Assembly: GCA_024330965.1 (NCBI GenBank)
Contig: JANDJL010000025.1
Location: 1 to 48,482 of the forward strand
Direction of reading: 5' to 3'
From: Nitrospira sp.
GTDB taxonomy: Bacteria; Nitrospirota; Nitrospiria; Nitrospirales; Nitrospiraceae
DNA: 48,482 bases
Part shown: positions 37,268-45,214 of the stretch, piece after piece
Layout: each line of letters opens with the position of its first letter
Numbering within the stretch: the stretch's first letter is position 1
Notes under the pieces: model-generated
The model's input: the letters and a program-made list of their open reading frames with translations, nothing else
Told to the model about the DNA's origin: nothing
Database searches by the model: none
Made by a program: the position numbers and the translations under genes

Positions 37268-37831
37268 ATGTCAGGCGCAACTCCCGTTCATCAAAAACTC
37301 ACCCATCAGATGGAGCAAGCTGTCGAGCACTTGAAACGAGAGCTTTCCGGCCTCAGAACCGGCCGAGCTTCCGTGGCCCTCCTTGACGGTATCCGGGTCG
37401 ACTATTACGGTACCATGACCCCGTTGAAACAGATCGCCAACATTTCGACGCCGGAGGCGCGATTGATCACCATTCAGCCCTGGGAGCCGAATCTAATTAA
37501 AGAGATCGAAAAAGCCCTGTCCACTTCAGGATTGGGCGTCACGCCGTCCAATGACGGCAAGATCATCCGCGTGCCTCTTCCTCCCCTCACGGAAGAACGT
37601 CGAAAAGAGCTGACCAAGATCTGTAAAAAACACGGTGAGGACACGAAGGTGCACATCCGCGGCTTTCGGCGCGACGCCAACGAAGAATTGAAAAAACTTC
37701 AGAAAGAGGCCAAACTGACCGAGGACGAGCTGCGCAAGGCCGAACAAGAAACGCAAAAGATCACCGATCAGTTCGTACACAAGATCGACGAGATCATCAA
37801 AAAAAAGGAACAGGAGATCATGGAAGTCTGA
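37268..37831 (+). CDS. frr: Ribosome recycling factor
   Basis: This 187-aa factor splits post-termination ribosomes with EF-G. It has LRTGRASVALLDGIRVDYYG, TPLKQIANISTPEARL, PLPPLTEERRKEL and a C-terminal helix rich in Lys/Glu. The ATG at 37268 is used; the TTG at 37244 that also opens the frame lies inside the pyrH end and lacks a site. Length is normal. Confidence 0.97.
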   Translation: MSGATPVHQKLTHQMEQAVEHLKRELSGLRTGRASVALLDGIRVDYYGTMTPLKQIANISTPEARLITIQPWEPNLIKEIEKALSTSGLGVTPSNDGKIIRVPLPPLTEERRKELTKICKKHGEDTKVHIRGFRRDANEELKKLQKEAKLTEDELRKAEQETQKITDQFVHKIDEIIKKKEQEIMEV

Positions 37832-37858
37832 TTTTCGGATTTCCGGCTTCTTTCACGC

Positions 37859-38992
37859 GTGCCGACTCTTTCGACATTCCTCCCAACCTCCGCAACCGTC
37901 GATCTGACTGCCCTAGCCCACAATCTGACTCAATTCCGAAATTTTCTCCCTCCCAGTTGCGGCGTGATGGCGGTGATCAAGGCCAACGCCTATGGTCACG
38001 GTGCCGTCGAAACGGCCAGGACACTGCTACGCCACGGCGTATCCCATGTCGCCGTCGTCTCAATCGAAGAAGGCGTCATCCTGCGTCATGCCGGCATCAC
38101 CGGACCGATCGTCGTGCTCGGCCCTCTGTTCCACGAACAGGTCAGAGACCTTTTGGCTCATCAGCTCACCCCTGTCGTGAGCGACATCGCCTTGTTGCCG
38201 GTTCTGGCGGAGGCAGCCTCCTCATTTCCCGTCCCGTACCCGATTCATCTCAAAGTAGAAACCGGCATGGGACGGCTGGGGCTGTCGCAGGAAGAACTTG
38301 CGGCTCTCTTTGGCAGCCGTCGGTTTCCTACCACCCTCCAATTGGAAGGTCTCATGACACATCTGGCCGACACCGATGGTCCCTCTCCAGACATGACGCA
38401 GGAACAACTGGCTCGATTTCGGGATGCCATCGACACCGTGACGGCAAGCGGATTCAGAGTGCCGCTTATCCATGCCGCCAACAGCGGCGGAGCCATCCGT
38501 TTTCCTGAAGCCTGCTTTTCGCTCGTTCGGCCCGGTATCATGCTGTACGGCTATCACACGCTGCCGAACTCCGTGGCCGTACCGGACTTAAAGCCGGTGC
38601 TGTCTCTGCGGACGACCGTCGCACAAGTACGCACCATCTTGCCAGGACACAAGGTCAGCTACAATGGCACCTTTACGGCGCGACGGAAAACGACCCTCGC
38701 CGTGTTGCCAGTCGGCTACGCAGACGGCGTCAATCGACGGCTCTCAAATCGTGGGTTTGTCCTGATTCGGGGACATCGAGCTCCGATCGTGGGGCTGGTC
38801 TGCATGGATATGATCATGGTCGATGTCACACATATTCCCGGAATCACAGTCGGCGACGAAGCGGCGCTCATCGGCCGCCAGGGAAACGAACAGATCACGG
38901 CTCACGATGTCGCGCAATGGGCCGAGACCATTCCCTACGAAGTCCTATGCTCGATCGGTCCACGGATCCCAAGACAATACCTCGCCGCGTAA
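37859..38992 (+). CDS. alr: Alanine racemase
   Basis: This 377-aa PLP enzyme makes D-alanine for peptidoglycan. The PLP lysine is K41 in VIKANAYGHG. It also has KVETGMGRLG, HAANSGGAI, VRPGIMLYG, the second-base tyrosine region HKVSYNGTF, LPVGYADG and VCMDMIMVDV. The GTG at 37859 is the only good start, 27 bp after frr, with a weak ribosome site, so coupling to frr is likely. The 156 bp after it show no clear terminator. Confidence 0.96.
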   Translation: MPTLSTFLPTSATVDLTALAHNLTQFRNFLPPSCGVMAVIKANAYGHGAVETARTLLRHGVSHVAVVSIEEGVILRHAGITGPIVVLGPLFHEQVRDLLAHQLTPVVSDIALLPVLAEAASSFPVPYPIHLKVETGMGRLGLSQEELAALFGSRRFPTTLQLEGLMTHLADTDGPSPDMTQEQLARFRDAIDTVTASGFRVPLIHAANSGGAIRFPEACFSLVRPGIMLYGYHTLPNSVAVPDLKPVLSLRTTVAQVRTILPGHKVSYNGTFTARRKTTLAVLPVGYADGVNRRLSNRGFVLIRGHRAPIVGLVCMDMIMVDVTHIPGITVGDEAALIGRQGNEQITAHDVAQWAETIPYEVLCSIGPRIPRQYLAA

Positions 38993-39148
38993 CTCAAATT
39001 CCTGCGGTCCGATCGAGATCATCTGCGCCGGACTGTCCAACCACCTGTTTAGGGCTCGTCATCCGCAAGACCGTCGACCGACAGACAGAACACTCAGCTT
39101 CGCGCACACCTTCTCGGTACAGTCCGCACGATACCACCTCAACACGAT

Positions 39149-40921
39149 TTAGACGTGAACCTGAAAGAGCGTCACCCCTGGATGCAACGTCGCTTGGGGG
39201 AGAATGGTCTTATGCATGGCAAAGGTGGGTAACCGCTCCACGGCTTCTTCCCACAAGATCCGAAAACCGGCTCGTGCCAGCTCAACCCCGTAACATGCCG
39301 GACCTACGACAAACGCATGGCCTCCCCGTCTGACACGATGGAGTAGCAACGCCGTGCTGCGCTCCAGGGCGACCGGCTCTTCGAAGTCTTCATAGGGCAG
39401 CCATACATAGGCGAGATCGGCCTGCCATCCGACGGGAACCGGCTCGCTTCCAGTGCAAAATCTCGCCCGGCTCAACCAGTCCCACCGTCCTAGTTCCGCG
39501 CAAAGAGCCCACATCCGCTGGGCTTGTTTCATGGCAAACGCCGGCCGGTGGACCAGAACGACCAGGTCACGGGGTCGGTCAAACGGAAGACAGGTGGCGA
39601 TGACGGCGTCTCCGTTATCGATCAAAATGCGATCGGCCAGCGCGACAATCTTTGCGATCTCGCGGTCCTGCTCCGTCAAGTCTTGGAGATAATCGGCCAC
39701 AAACGGTTGGGCGGCCACCTCCTCGATCGGAGTGTCATCCTGTGGATACAGCGGAACCGCTCCAAAGGCTGCGCTCGGATCCACAACCGGCACCCCGGCT
39801 TGAAACACAATCCGCCAATCAACCGGACTGGGAGGGGGTACGGCCCCCGACGGTAACAAAGAAGTGCCGTGGATGTTGATCACCATCTGCTTCCGGTCTT
39901 GTCGATCACGTAACTCGATGACCCCGTTCTGCACCGTGACAGTTCGATCCCATGGAGCAAACCGATGCGTTGCCGGATTGACATAAGGTAATCCCGATCC
40001 GTCGTCCGCCAGTGTGGCTTTCTCGATACGTGTTCCTTGCACCGTCAGACACAACAGCGGCTGGTTATAAAAATACCGGACAGGGGGGTCCGGCGACGGA
40101 GTCCAGGTAATCTCATGAGAGCGAACTTGATCCATAAAAATAGCGGCCGCATCCCCTCCCGCCGGCGCATGAGGCACAAAAAACCTGCAAAACAAGAGCC
40201 AGGCTGCTTTGGACGGATAGGTTGGAATGCCCCGGTAACGGAGCGGGCGAGGGTTTTGCACTCCTTCGTTCTGATCATCGTAGAGCCCGCGAATCAATTC
40301 AAAGACCGCCGAACCAGTTCCGGGCAACAGCGACTGAAAGAGCTCAACAACGGGAAGAAAATCTATCCGGTCCCAGTGCATGGCTCCCATACAGGCCATG
40401 AAGCGAGCCGATGCAAAGGTCCCATCGTCCAACACGTAGAGAGCATCTTTTCTGTGGCGGATGGTCGCAATCCCCCGCTCGTCGATGCTCAGATCTTCAT
40501 CCCCATAAAATGCCCGAATTTCCTCGATCGACACCCCCAGCGTCCGCGCCGCCATGGCGCGCAAATCATCCGGTGCGATCCGCTCCCAACCGGGCTTTCG
40601 GGCCAGATCCAGGCTCGTTGCATTCACCAAGCCGCCCGGCAGAAGTCCAATCCATCGTCCCCAATCAAGCCGAATACGCGCCCTCGCAAGCGTGACGGTT
40701 CCACCATCGCTCGATGCCCATTCGCACTCATGCAGCGGATGACCGGCAGGATCCGTCGCCAAAAACCGTCGGCCGTCAGGGCGGTAAAAAACCATGTGTC
40801 CCGTCGGACGAACGACCATTCGCCCTCCGATTTCTTGAAAGTGCTCGGCAAGCGCACGTGTGGATGGAAAGCAGAAATGATCGGGATTCTGTAGAGCGAA
40901 GGAAACCGGATCAGGAGACAT
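39149..40921 (-). CDS. 590-aa protein of unknown function, coupled to proA
   Basis: I do not recognise the protein. The N-terminal two thirds are rich in aromatic residues and beta-like segments (RMVVRPTGHMVFYRPDGRRFLATD, RYRGIPTYPSKAAWLLFCRFF) with no signal peptide or membrane helix. The last part (from about 440) looks like a degenerate Rossmann/methyltransferase-type domain: alternating strands and helices with AYVWLPYEDF and LLHRVRRGGHAFVVGP, but no clear SAM-binding glycine motif. The ATG follows the proA TGA with no spacer, so the two are translationally coupled. It converges with alr. Confidence 0.7.
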   Translation of the reverse strand: MSPDPVSFALQNPDHFCFPSTRALAEHFQEIGGRMVVRPTGHMVFYRPDGRRFLATDPAGHPLHECEWASSDGGTVTLARARIRLDWGRWIGLLPGGLVNATSLDLARKPGWERIAPDDLRAMAARTLGVSIEEIRAFYGDEDLSIDERGIATIRHRKDALYVLDDGTFASARFMACMGAMHWDRIDFLPVVELFQSLLPGTGSAVFELIRGLYDDQNEGVQNPRPLRYRGIPTYPSKAAWLLFCRFFVPHAPAGGDAAAIFMDQVRSHEITWTPSPDPPVRYFYNQPLLCLTVQGTRIEKATLADDGSGLPYVNPATHRFAPWDRTVTVQNGVIELRDRQDRKQMVINIHGTSLLPSGAVPPPSPVDWRIVFQAGVPVVDPSAAFGAVPLYPQDDTPIEEVAAQPFVADYLQDLTEQDREIAKIVALADRILIDNGDAVIATCLPFDRPRDLVVLVHRPAFAMKQAQRMWALCAELGRWDWLSRARFCTGSEPVPVGWQADLAYVWLPYEDFEEPVALERSTALLLHRVRRGGHAFVVGPACYGVELARAGFRILWEEAVERLPTFAMHKTILPQATLHPGVTLFQVHV

Positions 40922-42220
40922 TCAGGCGCGAAGCTGGCCACTTCCCAGCACGATAAATTTGAAGCAGGTCAATTCTTCAAGACCCATCGGCCCTCTCGCA
41001 TGGATCCGGGACGTGCTGATCCCGATCTCGGCTCCGAGACCGAATTGGTAGCCGTCGTTCAAGCGGGTCGAAGCATTGACCAGAACCGCACTGGCATCGA
41101 CTTCCTTCAGAAAACGCATCGCCCGTCCATAGTCCGACGTGACGATCGCTTCCGTATGCCGCGATCCGTACTGTGCAATGTGATCCATGGCTTCGTCGAT
41201 ATTCTTGACCACCTTGACCGCCAAGACCAGATCGAGAAATTCTTTTCCATAGTCCTGTTCACTTGCCGGCTTCGCCTCCGGAATCAATTGGCAGGTCTTT
41301 GGACATCCGCGAATTTCGACCTTGGCCGACAGCAGACTGGGGGCAAGCTTAGGCAAAAACGTCCGGGCGACCGTCTGATGAACCAGCAACGTCTCCATGG
41401 CGTTACATGTCGAGGGGCGCTGCACCTTCGCATTGACACAGATCGCGTGGGCCATCTCGAGGTCAGCCGAAACGTCCACATAGATATGGCACACGCCGGC
41501 ATCATGTTTGACCACCGGAATCGTCGAGTGTTCGGCAATCAATCGCATGAGGGATTCACCCCCTCGGGGAATGATCAAATCAATAAAGCGATCCTGCTTG
41601 AGCAGCACCGGCACCAAGTCGCGATCGGGCCGGTCCATAAAGGTAATGGCGCCTGGTGGCACACCGGCTTTTTCGGCCGCCTCCGAGAGAGTGGCGGCAA
41701 TGGCCGTATTGGAATGAATCGCTTCGCTTCCCCCCCGCAGCACACAGACATTTCCCGATTTCAAGCAGAGAGCCGCGGAATCCGCCGTCACATTGGGACG
41801 CGACTCGTAGATAATGCCGATTACGCCGATCGGAACGCGCACGCGACCCACCTTCATCCCATTGGGCCTCGTCCACATCGATGGCATCACACCGACTGGA
41901 TCCGGCAGTTTCGCCACTTCGCGGATCCCGGTGGCCATCTCCGCAATCCGCTGCTGCGTCAGACGCAGACGATCCGCCATGGCTTTTTTGTCCGGGGCAT
42001 TCCCAAAGGCATCGAGATCACGGCGATTGGCCTCCAACAATTCCTCCGTGTTGGCTTCAAGCGCCTCCGCCATGGCCAGCAACGCCTGATTCTTGACGGC
42101 TGTTGATAACGATGCCATCTTTCCGGACGCCTGTTTAGCCTTAGAAACCAGCCTCACAACGTATTCAGAAGCCGATTGGTCCATTGATTCAGATGGTTGG
42201 CCCGAAATGTTCAATTCCAT
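40922..42220 (-). CDS. proA: Gamma-glutamyl phosphate reductase
   Basis: This 432-aa enzyme carries out the second step of proline synthesis. It has VPIGVIGIIYESRPNVTADSAA-type blocks, LRGGSEAIHSN, the catalytic C272 in VQRPSTCNAMETLLVH, GLGAEIGIST and ARGPMGLEELT. The start is uncertain: the ATG at 42220 has no ribosome site, and a later in-frame ATG (residue 13) is also bare. A terminator-like hairpin lies in the leader (42241-42268). proB is not in the window. Confidence 0.95.
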   Translation of the reverse strand: MELNISGQPSESMDQSASEYVVRLVSKAKQASGKMASLSTAVKNQALLAMAEALEANTEELLEANRRDLDAFGNAPDKKAMADRLRLTQQRIAEMATGIREVAKLPDPVGVMPSMWTRPNGMKVGRVRVPIGVIGIIYESRPNVTADSAALCLKSGNVCVLRGGSEAIHSNTAIAATLSEAAEKAGVPPGAITFMDRPDRDLVPVLLKQDRFIDLIIPRGGESLMRLIAEHSTIPVVKHDAGVCHIYVDVSADLEMAHAICVNAKVQRPSTCNAMETLLVHQTVARTFLPKLAPSLLSAKVEIRGCPKTCQLIPEAKPASEQDYGKEFLDLVLAVKVVKNIDEAMDHIAQYGSRHTEAIVTSDYGRAMRFLKEVDASAVLVNASTRLNDGYQFGLGAEIGISTSRIHARGPMGLEELTCFKFIVLGSGQLRA

Positions 42221-42240
42221 GGAAAAAGAAGGTGAGCCGG

Positions 42241-42268
42241 CTACACGCGATTGTCGCGGAGCATGTAG
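42241..42268 (-). promoter_or_regulatory. Hairpin in the proA leader
   Basis: Read toward proA, CTACA-(5 nt)-CGCGA-CAA-TCGCG-TGTAG gives a 10-bp stem with a 5-nt bulge, followed by a pyrimidine run (CTTCTTTTTCC) that ends at the proA ATG. It resembles an attenuator or terminator placed directly before the gene. Confidence 0.45.
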
Positions 42269-42447
42269 CGCGAAGAATACTCCTCCCCCCTGAAGTCGTC
42301 AAGGCGGCATCATCTCCTCTCATCAATAAGTTTCCGTGATAACGCAGACACTTGCTGATTCCTCACACATGTGGCACAGTGGAGCAGGTTTTTTACTGAG
42401 TTTCCTGCATTCACTCATCATTCTACGCATCCGGAGGTAGCCGAACG

Positions 42448-43743
42448 ATGACACAGAATTTGAACCGGTCGATTGCAGTCGTGGGGCTGGGTTATGTCGG
42501 ACTGCCCATTGCTATCGCCTTTGGAAAACTGGCTCCTGTCATTGGGTTCGACATCAATAGATCCAAAGTCGAAGAACTCAAGCGCGGAGTTGATCGAACG
42601 GGAGAAGTGACGAAAGAAGACCTCCAAGCCGCACGCGTGCACTACACTTCCGATCCCGCTGATCTCAAAAAGGCCGATTTCATCATCGTCGCCGTGCCCA
42701 CCCCTATCAACGAAGCACTCCAGCCGGATCTGAAAGCGCTCCGCATGTCCTCTGAAACGATCGGCGCCAACATGGCCCGTGGGACCATCGTCGTCTATGA
42801 ATCGACCGTCTATCCGGGTGTCACAGAAGAAGTCTGCCTTCCGATTTTAGAGAAGACGTCTGGCATGAAGGGAGGAGTGGACTTTAAAGTCGGCTATTCC
42901 CCCGAACGAATCAATCCCGGCGACAAAGAACACACCCTCGAAAAGATCATCAAGGTGGTAGCGGCCCAAGACGCCGAGTCGCTGGAGATTGTGGCTCAGA
43001 CCTATGGCCGGGTGGTCAAAGCAGGAATCCATCGAGCTCCCAGTATTAAGGTCGCGGAGGCCGCCAAAGTGATCGAGAACACGCAGCGCGACCTCAACAT
43101 CGCCTTGATGAACGAACTGGCGTTGATCTTTCACCGACTCGGGATCGACACCAAATCGGTGTTGGATGCGGCTGGAACCAAGTGGAATTTCCTTAAATTT
43201 TCTCCTGGGCTTGTCGGAGGTCACTGCATCGGGGTTGATCCTTATTATCTGACAGCCAAGGCTGAATCGGTCGGCTACCACCCGCAGGTCATTCTGGCCG
43301 GGCGGCGCATCAACAACGGGATGGGAAAGTTTGTTGCTGAACACACGGTGAAATTACTGACCCAACGTTCTCACCTAACGAATGAGCTGAGAGTTGGCAT
43401 ACTGGGGCTGACGTTCAAGGAAAACGTACCCGATCTCCGAAACAGCAAGGTGCCCGATATCGTCAAAGAACTTGGCGAATACGGGATCACTGTGCTAGTC
43501 CACGACCCATTGGCTGATCACGAAGAAGCTGTGGCGGAATACGGCATTCATCTGGCCGACTGGAGCCACATGAGAGAACTTGATGGCATCGTCATTGCCG
43601 TCGCCCACCGGACATACCAAGACATGAAGACTGCGGAACTTCTGCAACTGCTCCGCAGTCCCCAAAACGGCGTGGTCATCGACGTGAAAAGCATCCTGAA
43701 CCCCGCCGAACTGCCTGATTCCATCAAGTATTGGAGATTGTAG
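42448..43743 (+). CDS. Nucleotide-sugar 6-dehydrogenase (UDP-GlcNAc/GalNAc dehydrogenase type)
   Basis: This 431-aa enzyme oxidises the C6 of a UDP-sugar to a uronic acid for cell-surface polysaccharide. It has the NAD motif VVGLGYVGLPIA (11-22), ESTVYPGVTEEVC, YSPERINPGDK, the catalytic C260 in GLVGGHCIGVDPYYL and TFKENVPDLRNSKV. The SPERINPGD block is typical of the TviB/WbpA/WbpO branch rather than UDP-glucose dehydrogenases. GGAGG precedes the ATG. No polysaccharide cluster is adjacent; the substrate is inferred by family only. Confidence 0.9.
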   Translation: MTQNLNRSIAVVGLGYVGLPIAIAFGKLAPVIGFDINRSKVEELKRGVDRTGEVTKEDLQAARVHYTSDPADLKKADFIIVAVPTPINEALQPDLKALRMSSETIGANMARGTIVVYESTVYPGVTEEVCLPILEKTSGMKGGVDFKVGYSPERINPGDKEHTLEKIIKVVAAQDAESLEIVAQTYGRVVKAGIHRAPSIKVAEAAKVIENTQRDLNIALMNELALIFHRLGIDTKSVLDAAGTKWNFLKFSPGLVGGHCIGVDPYYLTAKAESVGYHPQVILAGRRINNGMGKFVAEHTVKLLTQRSHLTNELRVGILGLTFKENVPDLRNSKVPDIVKELGEYGITVLVHDPLADHEEAVAEYGIHLADWSHMRELDGIVIAVAHRTYQDMKTAELLQLLRSPQNGVVIDVKSILNPAELPDSIKYWRL

Positions 43744-43751
43744 TCTCTTCT

Positions 43752-44993
43752 TTACTCGTACCGTAGCGCTTCAATCGGGTTCAACCTGGCGGCCTTATGA
43801 GCCGGGTAGAGCCCGAAGAAAAGCCCCACTCCCGTGGAAAGCAAGACAGCCATCGCGATCGCATCCAGAGGAATCATCGTCGGCCATCCGGCCGTCCGTG
43901 TGACAATGCGAGCCCCGACGACACCGCCGATCACACCAAGAAGACTGCCCACAAAACTCAGGACCAGCGCCTCGCTAAGAAATTGCATGAGAATGTGATA
44001 CCGCCTCGCTCCGACGGCGATGCGAATCCCGATCTCTCTGGTCCGCTGAGTAATGGACACCAAGAGAATGTTCATGATTCCTATTCCGCCCACCAAGAGC
44101 GAGACGGAGGCGGCCACCAGCAGCATGCCCATCATGGTCTGGCTGGTTTCTTCCTGCACTTGAGCGATATCCCGTTGGGTTCGGATGGTGAAGTCATCGG
44201 GTTGCTCCTCGCCCAAGCGATGTCGCTGGCGCAAAATCCGTCTGATTTCATCAACTGCCACACCCAAGTCTTCTTCGCGTTCTGTCGCGGCAAGAACAGC
44301 TCCGACTAAACCGGCGAAGAATTGCACACCGAACACCTGCCGCTCCGCCGTGGAAAACGGAATGAACACCGCATCATCTTGATCCCCTCCTTCGGCGGAT
44401 TGCCCCTTGGCGACCAAGACACCAATGACCCGAAAGGGAACGTTCTCGATTCTGACGATGGCCCCCACCGGATCTTCCCCAGGATCGAACAGATTCTCCA
44501 CCACGGTTCGGCCGAGCACGGCAACTCGGCTTAGAGATTCCACATCGGTATCCGAAAATACCGTCCCGCTCTCAGCGGGCCATTGTCGGACCGAGAAAAA
44601 TCCTGGAGAAGCTCCGTACACATTGACTCTCCAGTTTCGCGCGCCATGGGCAACCTGAAGTCCCTTCCGCTTGATCCACGCCACCTCCCGCAATCGCGGA
44701 ACCTGGCTTTTGATCTCCCTCGCATCCGCCGCTGTCAGCGTGGCTTTACCCCCCAATCCAGTCCGCACGCCCCCCACCGTCGTCGCGCCAGGCAAAATCA
44801 GAATCACGTTGGTTCCCATACTGGCTATTTGCGCCTGGACCGTAAAACGTGCTCCTTGTCCGATTCCGATGATCATGATCACAGCGCCGACACCGACCAT
44901 AATGCCCAGCATCGTTAAGCTAGCCTGCAATCGGTTCTGCTGGAGAACACGAACGGAGTTGAAAACGGTGAGGAACGCGAATCGAGTCATCAT
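43752..44993 (-). CDS. MacB/FtsX-type ABC transporter permease
   Basis: This 413-aa membrane protein has an N-terminal helix (LTMLGIMVGVGAVIMIIGIG), a periplasmic MacB-like domain (about 65-275) and three C-terminal helices with ITQRTREIGIRIAVGARR and AARLNPIEALRYE, the hallmarks of type VII ABC permeases. Such proteins drive export or transenvelope work with a separate ATPase; none is adjacent. The ATG at 44993 is used; a TTG at 45032 is in frame. Its stop is 8 bp from the stop of the convergent dehydrogenase gene. Confidence 0.9.
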   Translation of the reverse strand: MMTRFAFLTVFNSVRVLQQNRLQASLTMLGIMVGVGAVIMIIGIGQGARFTVQAQIASMGTNVILILPGATTVGGVRTGLGGKATLTAADAREIKSQVPRLREVAWIKRKGLQVAHGARNWRVNVYGASPGFFSVRQWPAESGTVFSDTDVESLSRVAVLGRTVVENLFDPGEDPVGAIVRIENVPFRVIGVLVAKGQSAEGGDQDDAVFIPFSTAERQVFGVQFFAGLVGAVLAATEREEDLGVAVDEIRRILRQRHRLGEEQPDDFTIRTQRDIAQVQEETSQTMMGMLLVAASVSLLVGGIGIMNILLVSITQRTREIGIRIAVGARRYHILMQFLSEALVLSFVGSLLGVIGGVVGARIVTRTAGWPTMIPLDAIAMAVLLSTGVGLFFGLYPAHKAARLNPIEALRYE

Positions 44994-45107
44994 CCTTGGA
45001 GATCCCAAACTCCGATGCGTTTTAACAGACAACCACTACCATGCACCAAGACGGCAAAATCCGCAATGGATCAAACCGGCCACGAGTCGCCGCCCAAGCA
45101 GGAAACA

Positions 45108-45160
45108 CTTCCTAATTGACTACCAACCCCTCTCGCTCAATAATGCCACAGGTTAGGAAG
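45108..45160 (+). promoter_or_regulatory. Promoter flanked by an 8-bp inverted repeat, upstream of the TPR gene
   Basis: A -35 TTGACT (45116-45121) is 17 bp from a -10 AATAAT (45139-45144). The promoter is bracketed by perfect arms CTTCCTAA (45108-45115) and TTAGGAAG (45153-45160). A third element, AGGAA (45100-45104), could pair with the left arm instead. Confidence 0.65.
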
Positions 45161-45214
45161 ACACACGGCTCCCACCGAACGCGGCAAGGGTCCATTTACA
45201 AGGGGAGATGGCTT

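Noticed and set aside
42370..42395. TGGCAC-like sequence resembling a sigma-54 promoter before the nucleotide-sugar dehydrogenase
   Set aside because: The distance between GG and GC is 9 instead of 10 and the -12 element lacks TT.
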